Shown here: positions 49,440-60,916 of the stretch, one piece after another
Position numbering within the stretch: the first letter of the stretch is position 1
How the letters are laid out: every line of letters begins with the position of its first letter
Assembly: GCA_019925095.2 (NCBI GenBank)
Contig: CM034402.1
Location: 7,761,501 to 7,825,500 of the forward strand
DNA length: 64,000 bases
Direction: 5' to 3'
Source: Dendrolimus kikuchii
Taxonomy: Eukaryota > Arthropoda > Insecta > Lepidoptera > Lasiocampidae
Notes under the pieces: generated by a model
Seen by the model: only the letters and a program-made list of their open reading frames with translations
Told to the model about the DNA's origin: nothing
Databases searched by the model: none
Translations under genes and position numbers: made by a program

Positions 49440-52400
49440 TGAATTTAATATACTATATACATCAAATTTACAATCCATAAGTAATAGAGAAATACAAGTT
49501 GGAAGAGGAATGGAAAGGGAAATTAAAGAGTCGTAAAGAGAAGTGTGATCGTACATAGGACACGGAAGGAAAACATGGTTCATATCACAGTAACTCTCAC
49601 CGCATTCACAGGCAGGACTCGAGACAATTCCGAGCCTATGTAAATGAATCGGAATACAGATATGTCAAAGGCGCATGCGAATCAAAATGGAAGTAGCAGT
49701 TTTACCAAATGAGAGTTTGGCAAACCACGGCTTCCTGGGAACGGCAGATTGCAAACCATACAGAAAGCGACCGTTGATCCGACCACTCTCACTCCGGAAT
49801 ACACTCAGGAATGTACTAGGCAAAGAAGCAAGATCATGGCCAAAATTCCTATAAGGATAAACCTCCCCGCTCACAGTAGCATCGCTTGCCAAACCATCAG
49901 CTCTGACATTTCCACTAATACCAGTGACTAGGTATCCAGCAAAAGGATAGTAAATAATTATTTAATTGGCACCGTAACAGCTTTCTCTTACATTCAAATA
50001 TGATATAAAAATATGAGTTAGCTTTGATTGAAAGTTTAATCAAGGCCTGTAAGGAACTTAGGGCATCAGAAACTATAACAGTTTTGGTTAATTTGAAAGT
50101 AATAACATACTCAATGGCTCTTAAAAGACCAAAACATTTTCCAGTAAATACGGATGTTTCAGGAGGTAACTTAATTTTTTTAACTATACTGAACTGTTTA
50201 TGAAATACACCGACGACAACACATCCCGTAGAATGTTTTGACGCATCGGTATAAATATGATGCCAGTTTTACCATTTATTGTTAACTGTAGAGTTGAAAG
50301 TATTGTTGGCATTGGAGTCAGTTTTTTTAATGTCAAGAGAAAAGCAAATATCTGGGGAGAGAAGCAGAGATTCATATGGACAGTTAAATAAAGGAAGTAA
50401 ATGTGTAGGTGCTTATATAGTCTGGAACTTAAGAATACTTTTAACTAGACAGGATGAAGACTTGTGAGACCAATATTTAGAAGAAGATATTTTTTGGGAA
50501 AGAAGTTTTAATTTAGAAACGAGGGGATGGTTTGAAAACTGTACAACAGGGAAAATGAATCTATCGGACAGGTACTGCCGTCTTAAATGTAAAGGGGGAT
50601 CGCAGCATTCAATTTGAAGAGCATTTATAGGGCTGGACTTCATAGCTCCGGAAATAATTATAAGGGCTCGTGATTGTACCAGGCCTAGTTTCTTAAACCC
50701 AACCACACTACCCGGATCCAAAAAATAAGTACCAAAATCAAGGACACTTCTGATAACGGCATTGTAAACCCATCTCATTGTAGTCGGGTGCGCACCCCAC
50801 CAGACTCCACGTGGGCATCGGAGCATATTCAAATTTCGCTCACATTTTGCAGCTACATAATCGTAATGGGGAAGGCCTGTCAGCTTAGAATCAAGTATAG
50901 TCCCTAAAAACTTTACTTGACTCCTGGCTGGTATAGGTGTGTTATTATAATTTATCGTTACAGGAGAAGGAATACGCGACCTAGTGAATACAACTGCTGT
51001 ACTCTTAGAAGGTGACAAATCTATTCCATTATCATCCATCCAGATTTTAATTAAACTCAGAGTAGACGAGAGAACAAAACCAGCGGTGGTAATGCTTTTA
51101 TCAGTAGCATACAGCACCAAGTCATCCGCGTACTGTAGAATATTGACAGCACCATCCACTGAGTCTTCTAGGTCATAGGTATATATGTTATATAATAAGG
51201 GGCTTAAAACAGATCCTTGTGGTAAGCCTTCCCACATCAATCTACTCGGCGTATAGGAGTCACCTACATCTAAAGTTATTTTCCTTTCAGAAAGTAAATA
51301 TATAACAAGGTTTGTCAAAAGATATGGACCATTTAATTTATCTAACTTTTGTTTAAGGACAGGAAGTAAAACATTATCGTAAGCGGAATTGATGTCTAAA
51401 AAACCGGCAACTACAGATATGTTATCTGAAAAAGCATTACGAATATCCGTAACAAGTATTCCTAAATGATCAGCAACACCTTTGCCTTTTCTGAAACCGA
51501 ACTGAGTCTGGGATAAAAACCCTCTATTTTCTATATACCACTCAAGACGATTTTTAACCAAATGTTCAGCAACTTTGGTAACAACAGAAGATAAAACGAT
51601 TGGGCGATATGATTAAACGTCAGACGGACTTTTATTTGGTTTTAAAAATGGCAACACTATTGGACTTTCCAAGATGTGGGAATGTCACATGCAGTGTTAC
51701 CAGGTGCACGGTAATTACCGTAGAAGCACGGTATTTTTGGCTAAAACACGGTCTACGGTACTGAGTCAATACCGTGTCAGTTTCTACGGTATATACAATT
51801 GTATATAACCGTGTATATTTTATAAATAATTACATAAAATACAGTTTGATTTAAAAAAAATATCCGTGGAACGAAACGCAACTACATTTACCTACAGTTT
51901 TGTTTTGGCACGGCAGTGGCAAAACTATTTTTTTTTATTATCACTCATTTATTGTATGCGACTGAAAGGCTTGTATCTATGTTTATGAATAAAAATATTA
52001 GAAAAATCACTGCCCGGGGAAATCCCGAATATAATATTAAGGATTCGATTATCTAATACCACTAAATGCAAAAGGTTTTACGACTGCCAGCTAGTCGTTA
52101 GTCCATTCACATATGAAAACTGGTCGTGTAGTGCAGCGACTGAATAAACATTGCTTTCATTTATTTTGTTTGTGTTGTATATGTTTGACTTTGATGAGTT
52201 CAGGCAAAGTGCTAGTAAATAAGAGGACTTAGTATCTGAAATATTGTTTTATAATCGCGTACGACAAAATAAGTGATAATTACATAGAATGGGCAGTGAT
52301 ACTGATAATTATGAAACGGAAAATGAAGCGTCATCTTCCAAGATTGCGTAGTTTTTTCTTATATTTTACACGGCAATTGTACTGTAGTTTTTAAATGTAA

Positions 52401-53524
52401 TTGACGGTAATTTGAGTCTGAAACACGGTATTTTTTATCTCAGCACGGTGGTTTATGTATTTGATCTGGTAACACTGGTCACATGTTATAACGACTTTGT
52501 TTATAATATTTAGAAAATTATTTGAGCTGTTTTTAACCTAGATGAGTTAAAATGAATAGGGAATCCTATCTTCACCAGGAGCGCTATCCTTCACATGAGT
52601 TAAGACCCCTTTCAACTCAACTAATGTAAAAGACTGATTTAAAGGTGAAGAAGAATTAACTATTGTAGAAATTGGAGGGCCTATTAAATCCTCATGTGGA
52701 TTGTGGGGCAGCAGCGGGGGCTAAACGGTCAAGAAATTGATCAGCTTACAACTAGAAGGCGTGCTGTGCTAGAATGGTTAGTTGCTGTTCTAAATCTTTT
52801 GATGTTCTGCCAAATAACAGTGGGAGTTTCAGGCGTCAAAGTACTGCAACCCCCAAATTTCTTCTTTTTAAATAATTTCCTTGTCTCTTGTATAACCAAC
52901 AAGACGTCGTAATTTTCTGAAGACATGTTACTACTGTAATTTTTGTCGGCTGTTTTCCGTTTTTTAATAGCGCTAGTACATTCTTCATCCCACCATGGTG
53001 GGGAATGAAATTTATTATTACGTGTCGCTTTCTTAAAAAATACACAGCAGCTTGCAATAAAATGCATTTAAAGGAATCTGAATTTATTTCAGAGGATTGT
53101 GCAAGCTTTTCCTCTACTGATAGTTTATATTGCTCCCACTTTGAGTCAATTATTTTGTGTTTTAACTGAGGATTTTGTATAATCATTTTACTTTGATTTT
53201 TACAGGGAAAAGAAATAATTATAGGGTAGTGGTCACTATTGAAAGTTGAGCTTAAAGTAGACCAAAACAAAGATGAAGCTAAATCAAAAGTACAAATAGA
53301 TAAATCAACAGCACTGACTGCCTCACCAGGTTTAGTGGGATGAGTAGGGGAGCCCCGTTTAAAACACATAAATTGTGCAAGTCTAAGATATCCAACAGTT
53401 CATCTCCATGACTATTAGAAGTTGAACTGCCCCAAGATCTATGATGAGAGTTGAAATCACCAAGAATCAAGAAAGGTCTAGGAAGAAGAGAAATCAAATT
53501 TTTTATTTCATTGAAAATTTGCAA
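49440..53524 (-). pseudogene. I-clade LINE ORF2: endonuclease-RT-RNase H
   Basis: The endonuclease is in two frames: FLILGDFNSHHRSWGSSTSN (53450 region), then SAVDLSICTFDLAS and FNSDHYPIIISFP after a frameshift near 53300. The RT frame 51561-50413 shows QTQFGFRKGKGVADHLGILV, GFLDINSAYDNVL, GLPQGSVLSPLLYN and LQYADDLVLYA (catalytic Asp pair near residue 144), then KFLGTILDSKL. Just upstream, PFLKPNKSPSDV is followed by an in-frame stop. The RNase H region has HHIYTDASKHSTGCVVVGVF and VIVSDALSSLQAL, but the expected second acidic residue is Lys (FTGKCFGLLRAIEY). A C-terminal CECGESYCDMNHVFLPCP follows. Multiple breaks make it non-functional. Confidence 0.85.
51692..52477. mobile_element. Non-autonomous hAT element (MITE) with 8-bp target duplication
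   Basis: A 786-bp unit with 12-bp perfect TIRs CAGTGTTACCAG / CTGGTAACACTG, flanked by GTCACATG at 51684-51691 and 52478-52485. An 8-bp duplication and CAGxG termini are the hAT signature. Both subterminal regions are packed with CACGGTA/ACGGTA motifs in both orientations, which are likely transposase binding sites. The interior has no transposase frame. Removing it and one duplication would restore continuity between the endonuclease-RT linker and the RT of the host LINE. Confidence 0.88.
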
Positions 53525-53858
53525 AGAAGGATGAGGGTTATATACAGAAACAAAACATATTATTTATAATGGCAGCGACAATGGAAAAAGAATCAGTGTG
53601 GGGGAAGAGGAAAAAGATATATAGAATAAGTATTCCTGATGAGCAGGCATACACCACCATACCCATCAGCCCTGTCATCCCTTAAACAAGAATAACCAGG
53701 GATTTTAAAGGTGTAATATGGCATAAGCGAAGTTTCAGATAGTGAAAGAATAAAGGGATTCAATTTATTTACAATGTAAACTAATTAGTGTTTTTTATTG
53801 ATTGCACTTCTGCAGTTCCATTGGATTATTTGGTTCATGTTGTCCATTCTGGTTGAGA

Positions 53859-55297
53859 TTAGTCACAAAAGTATTTGTTAAAGTAGCTGCGTTGTTCAGT
53901 ATAGCCATGTTGGTTTGTGATAACAATTTTATTAGAGACAATTAGATCGGTAAGTGTTTGATTACAGTCATTTGAAGGTGATTGTATAGCACAACTATTG
54001 ACCGGGGCAGGCATATTATAATTCCTAACTAAGTTATCATGAGCTTCACGGTCAAAGCCTTTACTATGTCTAAGAGGAGATCGTGGTTTTACAAAAACTG
54101 TTTTTTTGTATGAAATTGATCTTTGAGGTGGTGAGCCAAGAACTATTGTGTTTTCATTTTGTTCAGATATGTTTGGCATAGAGCATAAAACATCTATATA
54201 AGGCTTAGAGACTGCAAGATGTAATTTGGATGATTCCATGTAAGATATGCTATTTTCAGCCATTGTAATTTTTATTTGGTTTTGTCTCTAATATTCTGGG
54301 CAATTTTTGCTAGAAACAAAATGCAGAGATGCCCAGAACATAAGCAACAAGATCCACGATCCTCCTCGACATTGCAACTATCACCAGTGTGGCCCTGACC
54401 ACACTTGTAACACCTTGGTTTTGAATGGCACTGTGTTTTTGTGTGTCCAAAACGACAGCAGTTGTAACACTGTATAGTAGGATAAGTATATAACTCAACA
54501 GGCAAAAAATTGAAACATAAAAAACACCCTTGGGTAAAACTTGACCATCGAAAGTGAAGACTACAGTCTGTGATGGTTTCCATGTAGGAGAGCCCTCAAT
54601 GATAACTTTATAGTTTAAATGCCTAATTTTATTTATGTTACCACAACCTATTGGTACATTCGTATTTTCCTTAACTTCTGGAGACCAGTCGGCAGGAACT
54701 CCTCTAACTAGCCCCATTCTTGTGATATTAAAGATAGGAATGAAAGCTTTAAGATTATTATTAGTTAAAGTATTTGAAGTGACAAAGCTGTTAGCATCAG
54801 AGAAGTTTTGGAAAGATAAGGACATTTTGTTTCTCCCTATTTAAACTGCTGCTAACAATATTCTTGAAAGAATTTTTCTTTATAAATTTTCCAAATACAA
54901 TGGGGTTTAAAGACGTTCTATCGTTGGCAGATGTCTGAATTTTTTGAACATGAATAACAAAGGGGCCATGATCATTCGGTTCATACTGAGATCTACCGAT
55001 TTGTGTGGGAGGCTGAGGAAGAGTAGTATTTGTGCAAACAAAAACTATAGGTAAAACTGGGGAGCCTAGGGGTAATTCATCACTAAGACAGTGGCAATCT
55101 GAGTCCTTGGCAGGATTTGTATTTGATGTATGTTTTATCTTTTTTCTATTGCACTGCCTGCATATTTTATATAGACGACCACACTTCAGTGTTCTTTTCG
55201 ATGAAGAACAGTCTGTATTCATTCCAGACTCAATTGAAACTGTGACATAAGAACTCGCGGGGGGCACTAAGACCGCCGGGTCCGGACGCTCGTTCAT
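53859..55297 (-). pseudogene. I-clade LINE ORF1 (gag-like) with zinc knuckles
   Basis: Starts MNERPDPAVLVPPASSYVTV at 55297 and continues to DHGPFVIHVQKIQTSANDRT, the nucleic-acid-binding fold typical of I-type gags. A frameshift near 54830 moves on to MGLVRGVPADWSPEVKE and VVFTFDGQVLPKGVF. A second shift near 54520 leads to the zinc knuckles CYNCCRFGHTKTQC and CYKCGQGHTGDSC, with a possible third CCLCSGHLC. The last 134 codons (54263-53859) are a hydrophilic tail without recognised motifs. At least two frame breaks. Confidence 0.78.
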
Positions 55298-55620
55298 GAA
55301 AACGAAATCGTAAAGATTTCATGCTTAAATTTCGATTTATTTACATACTCTACGATCTTGTTTGATGTGAAGTCAAGAAAGACAAATTTCTTTTGTATTT
55401 GTTGGCACTGTTGCTTGTTCATACGCACGCAAAAACCTCGAACATAAGTTCCGAGACATCACTTTATAAAAAGGTGGTAACTTGAAATTAGTAGTAATAG
55501 TTAAAGTTGGGATACTTTGAATAGTACCTTGGGCGTTCATTTTACGAAATTGGATTTGGTGCTGGGCTTTATTCACTATTTCATTGAAGTACTTTTTTAA
55601 GGACCTCCTAGCGGGGGAGG

Positions 55621-56092
55621 ACAAAAAGAAATAAGAAATAGTTCATTGCTTTCAGTTATAAGCTAAACAAGTACAATATACAATAGTGCTTAATTTAACA
55701 TTATGCGACAATCATTACTCCCCGTACTAGTTTTAAACTGTGTTACGGAATATAATACGGAAAAAGAAAAATACTTTTAAAACTGCGATATCTACATTGA
55801 AAACTCCAAAGGCGTAGACAGTGTATCTTTGCCTTCGAACTATGAAATAGACAATTCTCTGTAAAGTCGAGAAATTAATAGAAAAACTCAGAAAAGAAGT
55901 GTATTGATTCCCGAGTTTCAACCATGCAAAATTTTTTCTTTTATGGTTTGAATAAGTATTATTTTGATAAATTTTTTTAGGATTCTGTATTCAAATAACA
56001 ATTACAGTGGATATTGGTCACCTCTACAGACTACACAAACTACAGAATAGGCAATTTAAAAAAAAAACAAGTGTTGTATACAATTATTTTAC
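55621..56092. other. Between LINE 5' end and DTWD2
   Basis: AT-rich; the right part is the 3' flank of DTWD2. No canonical AATAAA was seen directly downstream of its stop. Confidence 0.45.
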
Positions 56093-57274
56093 TTATGTTT
56101 GGTTTATAATATCTTCATTTGCAGCTTTTAGCAGTCTAGATAATCGTTTACCTATCAGTTTTGGATACATTTTGGTTTTAATTAAAAACTCCTTAGACTG
56201 GTGAGTAACTGCACCATTTTCCAACTGATATTTACAAAGCATATGAAGGGGTTTAACAAGTTGTTCATTGTATGTTGTATCTTTTTCTAACTGAGTCAGG
56301 GCTAGTGCCGCTGTTTCTAAAGTACTTAAGCAACCTTCTGTAGGCTGTGTCCTTATAATATAACTGCTTATATTATTTGTCAATAGCTTAACTTGTTTCA
56401 GATCATGCAAAATGGGGCTTGATGCATATATAGCTTTGGCTTGTGGCCATGTTCCATCAATAAGTACTAAATTATAACTAGAGGAGTCGCTATCAAGGTC
56501 CTTTATGTCCATTGCAGATTTACTTGGATACAATAACAATGTGTTAGGTTTTCTGAGAATGCTTTCTAAATTGTCATGCCTGGGTTGTGGGAATTTTTTT
56601 CCTTTAAATATAAGGCACTTGTCTTGTTCTAAGCCTAATTGCAACATTGATGCAGTACGAAGACTTCTCTTTTCTTCTGCTGGATGTTGTAATAATATAA
56701 CTGTACTTTGTGGTCTTAATCTTTCAGGTGGCAGTGCTATGCACCAGCAGACAACTGACGGTCTCCTGAAATAAAATCACAGTACAATTTATTTATATAT
56801 TGATTCCTGCACAATGTATAATTTAACAGAATATCAGCTCATAAATATTCTATTATTGGACTTGGGCTTCTATTGTTTAAGGGAAATAACACTTGTCAAA
56901 GGCAGATCAGCAATGTCAATGTGCAAGCCTCCTCATAAAGTTTTTTGTCAACAATAATTCACATAACTATAATAATATACTCATTAAGCAATAATAATGC
57001 TTAAAATTGCCTACATAATTATGCTGTATGCTCTCTATCTAGTTTTAAATTTCTGTTTAAAATGAGCCACAAGTGCCATTGCTGCTTAGCCGCCAAAACC
57101 TAAAAAAACTTACGACTGAAATGGAAAATGAATTAATAAATTTGTGTGGTGGAAATAATTATACAAAAAACTATATGTGCCTTGTACATACCTACACTTA
57201 TCACATAAATCTCTCATTTTGGGTGGATCAGCTGGTATATTTGATAAATCTTTCCATACTTCCAATTCATCCAT
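56093..57274 (-). CDS. DTWD2: DTW-domain tRNA-uridine aminocarboxypropyltransferase (DTWD2-like), two exons, complete
   Basis: Transfers the 3-amino-3-carboxypropyl group of S-adenosylmethionine to tRNA uridine (acp3U); in vertebrates DTWD2 acts on D-loop positions next to U20. Exon 1 is 57192-57274 ([20 protein letters not shown]...), donor AG|GTATGTAC. Exon 2 is 56093-56765 after TTTATTTCAG. The joined frame gives 251 aa; human DTWD2 is slightly longer. Cys24, Cys27, Cys34 and Cys36 (CDKC...VVCWC) form the expected metal-site pattern. Further motifs are [19 protein letters not shown], the DTW signature [12 protein letters not shown] (residues 130-141) and [10 protein letters not shown] (about 169-178). 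All are intact. DTWD1 is less likely because the order CxxC...CWC...LQHPxEEKR...GCLSTLE fits DTWD2. No promoter element was identified. Confidence 0.92.
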
Positions 57275-57586
57275 ATCAATATTATATATAGTGATAGTAC
57301 AACTATACTAAATATATCTCTACTTTAAATTAACACTTAACTTTTAGTTCACTTGCAAGTTTTGTTATAAAACTTAACTGTTACGAAGTGTACACTGGTA
57401 TATGGTAATATAATTAATTTATTATAGTCCTCACTAAAAATGCAAATCTTTTTACAATTAACAACACCGGAAAGAAGGCGGTATAATTAATATATATAGA
57501 ATTTGGATGTGAAAAAATTGATATATCAATATAATAAAAAAATACAAAAGATTCTGAGTACCTAATATATTCTGATTCTGAACACA
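57275..57586. other. Between DTWD2 start and R1-like poly(A)
   Basis: AT-rich. It must include the DTWD2 5' UTR and promoter, squeezed into about 310 bp before the LINE. The frameshifted LINE ORF2 reads into it up to 57458. Confidence 0.5.
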
Positions 57587-60500
57587 TTTTTTTTTTTTTT
57601 TTTTGTTTTGAGGCGAGGGAAAATGCTTAACCGATTTACGCACAAACTGGGTCGTTGCTAGGGGAACGACACGCGTCGGTCGGGGGCGATAACACTGCAG
57701 CAATAGTATGCTCTTGGCAGCGCTCCGTCCGCGATCGACGTCACAGAATAGTGTGGAAGACTCCGAGCGTTGCTGCACGGGCGAGCAACCCCAATACCCA
57801 CTAAAAACCCCCTCCTCCCTGACGACCCTGCGCTTTGAATGTGTTGGAAAGGCGTAACCGCAGCCCCCCCAATTGTCGCTGCTCTGCAGCATGGCCTTGA
57901 CCAAGTCGCAGAGCGAGTCGACTGGACCTACGTGCGTCTCAAGTTCGAAACGCTGCGGCGCCCATGCGGCGCACTCGACAAGCGTGTGTAACGCCGTGTC
58001 GGGCGCGCCGCACTGGCGGCAGTCCGGGGAAGGCAAGCAGCCCACAATGCGACACAGATACTTATCGAAACATCCGTGTCCGGTAAGTATCTGTGTCGTC
58101 CTGAAGGTCAGGGTGCCGCTGGTGCGGTTGACCCATTCCGTCAGCTGTGGCCTGATTGCATCCACCGTGTAGCCGCCATAGGCCGCAGGGTTGTCGAGCT
58201 CTTGAGACCAGACGGCGATCATGGAGGCGGTTTCCCGCTTCCTGATCGCCTCGATTTCGACCTGACAGAAGGTCAGGCCTCTAGCTAGGGCATCCTGCCG
58301 GGTGCGGCGCACCACTGTCAGGACGTCCGCCTGGAGATGCCAGGGCGGATCGCCTGCCAGGAGGGTGGCCGCCGTCCGCGACACTGTGCGATACCCCCGT
58401 ATGGTCCTCACGGCCAGAACCTGCTGCGCCCGTTGCAGCAGGGTTCTGTTGTGGCGGTGAAGTGCATTGGACCAGACGGGTGCACCGTACAGTGCCATAC
58501 TCCTCAGGATGCCAGAGTAAAGTTTCCGCGTCGCACCTCCCGGGCCCCCTACGTTGGGAAGCAGCCTCGAGAGTGCGCCCGCGGATTTGACGAGTTTGGG
58601 AACTAGCTGCTCAAAGTGCGCTTTGAACAGCCATTTCCCATCGAGAACTAGCCCCAGATATTTCATCTGGGGCCCTACTCTAATGGCCACCCCTTGGACC
58701 GAAACGGTCAAGTCCGCGGGGGGATTGCGAAATTTCCTATGGAACATGATGGCCTCCGTTTTCGCGGGGGAGACCCTCAAGCCCAGCCTAGCTATTCGAT
58801 CTACGACAATCGCCAACCCGGCGTTAGCGACGTCCACGGATTCCGCAAATGACGCAGCGCGTGCCGTGAGTAGGGTGTCGTCCGCAAAGCAGATCAGCCC
58901 TACCCCGGGTAGGACCGGAACCCGAAGGATCCAGTCATAACCTACGTTCCAAAGAATCGGCCCGAGGACCGACCCCTGTGGAACGCCGCACGCGACGCGT
59001 CGACGACCTACCTCGGGATTGCCGGACTCACCGCCCTCCCAAAGGATATGTCGATCCTGCAGGTACGCGCCCAACAGCCTCGTGAGGTACGGGGGGACTC
59101 CATGCGCGCGGAGCCCCTCCCTGATCGTCTCATGAGGGAGGCTGTTAAAGGCGTTCGCTATATCTAGCGACACCGCAAGAACGACATCCTTCGCTTGGAC
59201 GGCTTCGTCCGTTGACGTTCGCAGCGTCTCGAAGGCGTCCATCGTGGAGCGCCTCCGCCGAAACCCGAACTGCGTTTCTGAAAGCCCCGGCTCCACAGTG
59301 TCGAGATGCTTCACGAGCCGCTCCGCCAAGATCTTTTCGAAGACCTTAGCGACCTCGTTCAGCAGCACTATGGGCCTGAAGGCGGACGGATCGTTGGGAG
59401 GCCGACCTCCCTTGGGAATCAGGCACAAACGACCCTCCTTCCATTGCGACGGGAGCCGACCTGCGCGAATACAGGCTTCGAACAGTTCCCGCAGCTGGCC
59501 GCGTAGATGTTTAGCGGCCAGGAAGAGGAGTCGACCTGGAACCCCGTCGGGTCCCGGTGCCGTCTTCCTGCCCCGGAGCCGGTCCAGGGCAACGTCTAGT
59601 TCCCCCTCGGAGATGGAGTGAGGCTCCTCGTCCGTGGGAGTGTCGGGAACGGGTGGACCCATACTGGGGGGAGTGAAGTTTCCCGGATCCGGGAAGAGCC
59701 CGTCGATAACCGACCGGAGCACCTCGGGTTCGAGCGTTTCCGTGACCGTGGATGTGCAAGGCCGCAACGTGTTGCGAGCCCCACGGTACGGACGCCCCCA
59801 AGGGTCCCGATCGAGCGTCTCGAGGAGCTCGGCCCGAGCCCGGGCTTTCGCTTGCAGTATTGCAATCGAAAGGGCCTTTCTGGCCTCCCTAAACTCTCCC
59901 ACGAGTCCATTTTCCGCGACGTAGTCCGGAGGACGGCGCGCCCTGCAGCGTTTGAGCCTGTGGCTGATGATGCGAACTGCCTTTCGCATCTCGCCCAGCT
60001 CCTCGGTCCACCAGTGGACCTGCTTGCACGGAGGCTGCCGCTTGGAGACGCGAGGCATCGCCGCGTCGCAAACCCTCGTCAGGGTCTTGCGCATGTGCTC
60101 TGCCTGCGACTCCAGGTTCTCGAATTCGACTGGGTAGGCCCAGCTTTCCGTGAGTGCCCACTCCTCGGCCTGCTCCGGATCGAGCTTGGTAAGGGCCCAA
60201 CGCGGGAAGAGAGGGGGGCGATGAACAGGGCTCGGACCGGAGGAGGGGGTAAGCTCAAATCTGATGTACCGATGATCAGAGAGCGACTCCACCTCCTCCA
60301 GCACCCTCCATCCGACAACTCTGCGGGCGGCCGCATGAGTGGCGAATGACAGGTCGATGACCGATCCACCCCGCGCGCGCACGCAGGTCTGGACCGATCC
60401 CTGGTTCAATATGGTCAGGCCGGATTGAAGAGCCCATTCCTCAACCGTCCGGCCCCTAGGTTCCGTGAACGTATTTCCCCAGGAACAGTGTTTTGCGTTA

Positions 60501-60916
60501 AAGTCGCCCATCACGAAGATCGTTTTAGGCGACAATCTGTCTATGGCAGCCCTGATGGCGTCCAAGTGAAGCTCGAACTCCGCCAGGGGGCGGCTGCGCG
60601 AAAAGTAAACGCCTATGACGACGATACTCCCGCTCTCCGCCACCGCATAGCCCTTTCCTCTTTCAAGACATGTAAGCGGTGTGCCAGAACCGGCTCTGGC
60701 CACCACCGCTACCACGTCGTCGAGGTCGCCCACCCAATTGCCGCAAGGCGGCACGTAATAAGGTTCGCTTATTACGGCCAAGTTCGCTTGCCACTCCGCC
60801 ATCGCCTGCAGGCACAAATCCTGAGCGGTGGGGGAGTGGTTTACGTTCGCCTGAAATAGTATTGTTACGGGCGTACTAGGCATTGGAGGTGTCCATTGCG
60901 CGTACTCCCGTAACAC
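57458..60916 (-). CDS. R1-clade ORF2: endonuclease + reverse transcriptase, C-terminal frameshift
   Basis: Nicks target DNA and reverse-transcribes element RNA (target-primed reverse transcription). The open frame is 1152 codons. An APE-type endonuclease occupies about residues 15-230: QANVNHSPTAQDL, VISEPY (catalytic Glu), VMGDFNAKHCSWGN (about 135) and SLSDHRYIRFEL. RT follows: FRPIVLLNEVAKVFEKIL, QFGFRRRRSTMDAF, VSLDIANAFNSLPHE (about 585), CGVPQGSVLGPILW (about 645), CFADDTLLTA (about 675) and MKYLGLVLDG. A CRQCGAPDTALHTLVEC zinc motif lies at about 975. A seven-G run near 57872 replaces the six-G run of the 42-kb copy, shifting the frame, and nearby sequence present in the 36.4-kb copy is deleted. 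The normal stop would be at 57801; instead the frame crosses the 3' UTR and poly(A) into host DNA. Start chosen at the first Met overlapping the ORF1 end. Confidence 0.92.
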   Translation of the reverse strand: MLREYAQWTPPMPSTPVTILFQANVNHSPTAQDLCLQAMAEWQANLAVISEPYYVPPCGNWVGDLDDVVAVVARAGSGTPLTCLERGKGYAVAESGSIVVIGVYFSRSRPLAEFELHLDAIRAAIDRLSPKTIFVMGDFNAKHCSWGNTFTEPRGRTVEEWALQSGLTILNQGSVQTCVRARGGSVIDLSFATHAAARRVVGWRVLEEVESLSDHRYIRFELTPSSGPSPVHRPPLFPRWALTKLDPEQAEEWALTESWAYPVEFENLESQAEHMRKTLTRVCDAAMPRVSKRQPPCKQVHWWTEELGEMRKAVRIISHRLKRCRARRPPDYVAENGLVGEFREARKALSIAILQAKARARAELLETLDRDPWGRPYRGARNTLRPCTSTVTETLEPEVLRSVIDGLFPDPGNFTPPSMGPPVPDTPTDEEPHSISEGELDVALDRLRGRKTAPGPDGVPGRLLFLAAKHLRGQLRELFEACIRAGRLPSQWKEGRLCLIPKGGRPPNDPSAFRPIVLLNEVAKVFEKILAERLVKHLDTVEPGLSETQFGFRRRRSTMDAFETLRTSTDEAVQAKDVVLAVSLDIANAFNSLPHETIREGLRAHGVPPYLTRLLGAYLQDRHILWEGGESGNPEVGRRRVACGVPQGSVLGPILWNVGYDWILRVPVLPGVGLICFADDTLLTARAASFAESVDVANAGLAIVVDRIARLGLRVSPAKTEAIMFHRKFRNPPADLTVSVQGVAIRVGPQMKYLGLVLDGKWLFKAHFEQLVPKLVKSAGALSRLLPNVGGPGGATRKLYSGILRSMALYGAPVWSNALHRHNRTLLQRAQQVLAVRTIRGYRTVSRTAATLLAGDPPWHLQADVLTVVRRTRQDALARGLTFCQVEIEAIRKRETASMIAVWSQELDNPAAYGGYTVDAIRPQLTEWVNRTSGTLTFRTTQILTGHGCFDKYLCRIVGCLPSPDCRQCGAPDTALHTLVECAAWAPQRFELETHVGPVDSLCDLVKAMLQSSDNWGGCGYAFPTHSKRRVVREEGVFSGYWGCSPVQQRSESSTLFCDVDRGRSAAKSILLLQCYRPRPTRVVPLATTQFVRKSVKHFPSPQNKKKKKKCVQNQNILGTQNLLYFFIILIYQFFHIQILYILIIPPSFRCC

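Larger units (their letters stand above)
49431..55620 (-). mobile_element. I-clade LINE (gag, endonuclease, RT, RNase H), decayed
   Basis: A near full-length non-LTR retrotransposon on the minus strand. Order 5' to 3': probable 5' UTR (55300-55620), ORF1/gag (55297 to 53859), ORF2 with endonuclease (53524-52836), RT (51690-50413), RNase H (about 50290-49970) and a C-terminal zinc motif (about 49640-49560). Gag plus RNase H after RT points to the I clade. Frameshifts and stops in every module show it is dead. A hAT MITE splits it at 51692-52477. Confidence 0.82.

Noticed and set aside
56505..56774. 89-codon plus-strand frame
   Set aside because: Antisense of DTWD2 exon 2.
57587..57610. 28S rDNA or telomeric TTAGG target next to the R1-clade 3' end
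   Set aside because: The flank is ordinary AT-rich DNA with no rDNA or TTAGG repeats.
58076..60859. Plus-strand frames of 66-243 codons across the R1-like element
   Set aside because: Antisense shadows of the GC-rich ORF2; RT and endonuclease motifs read only on the minus strand.
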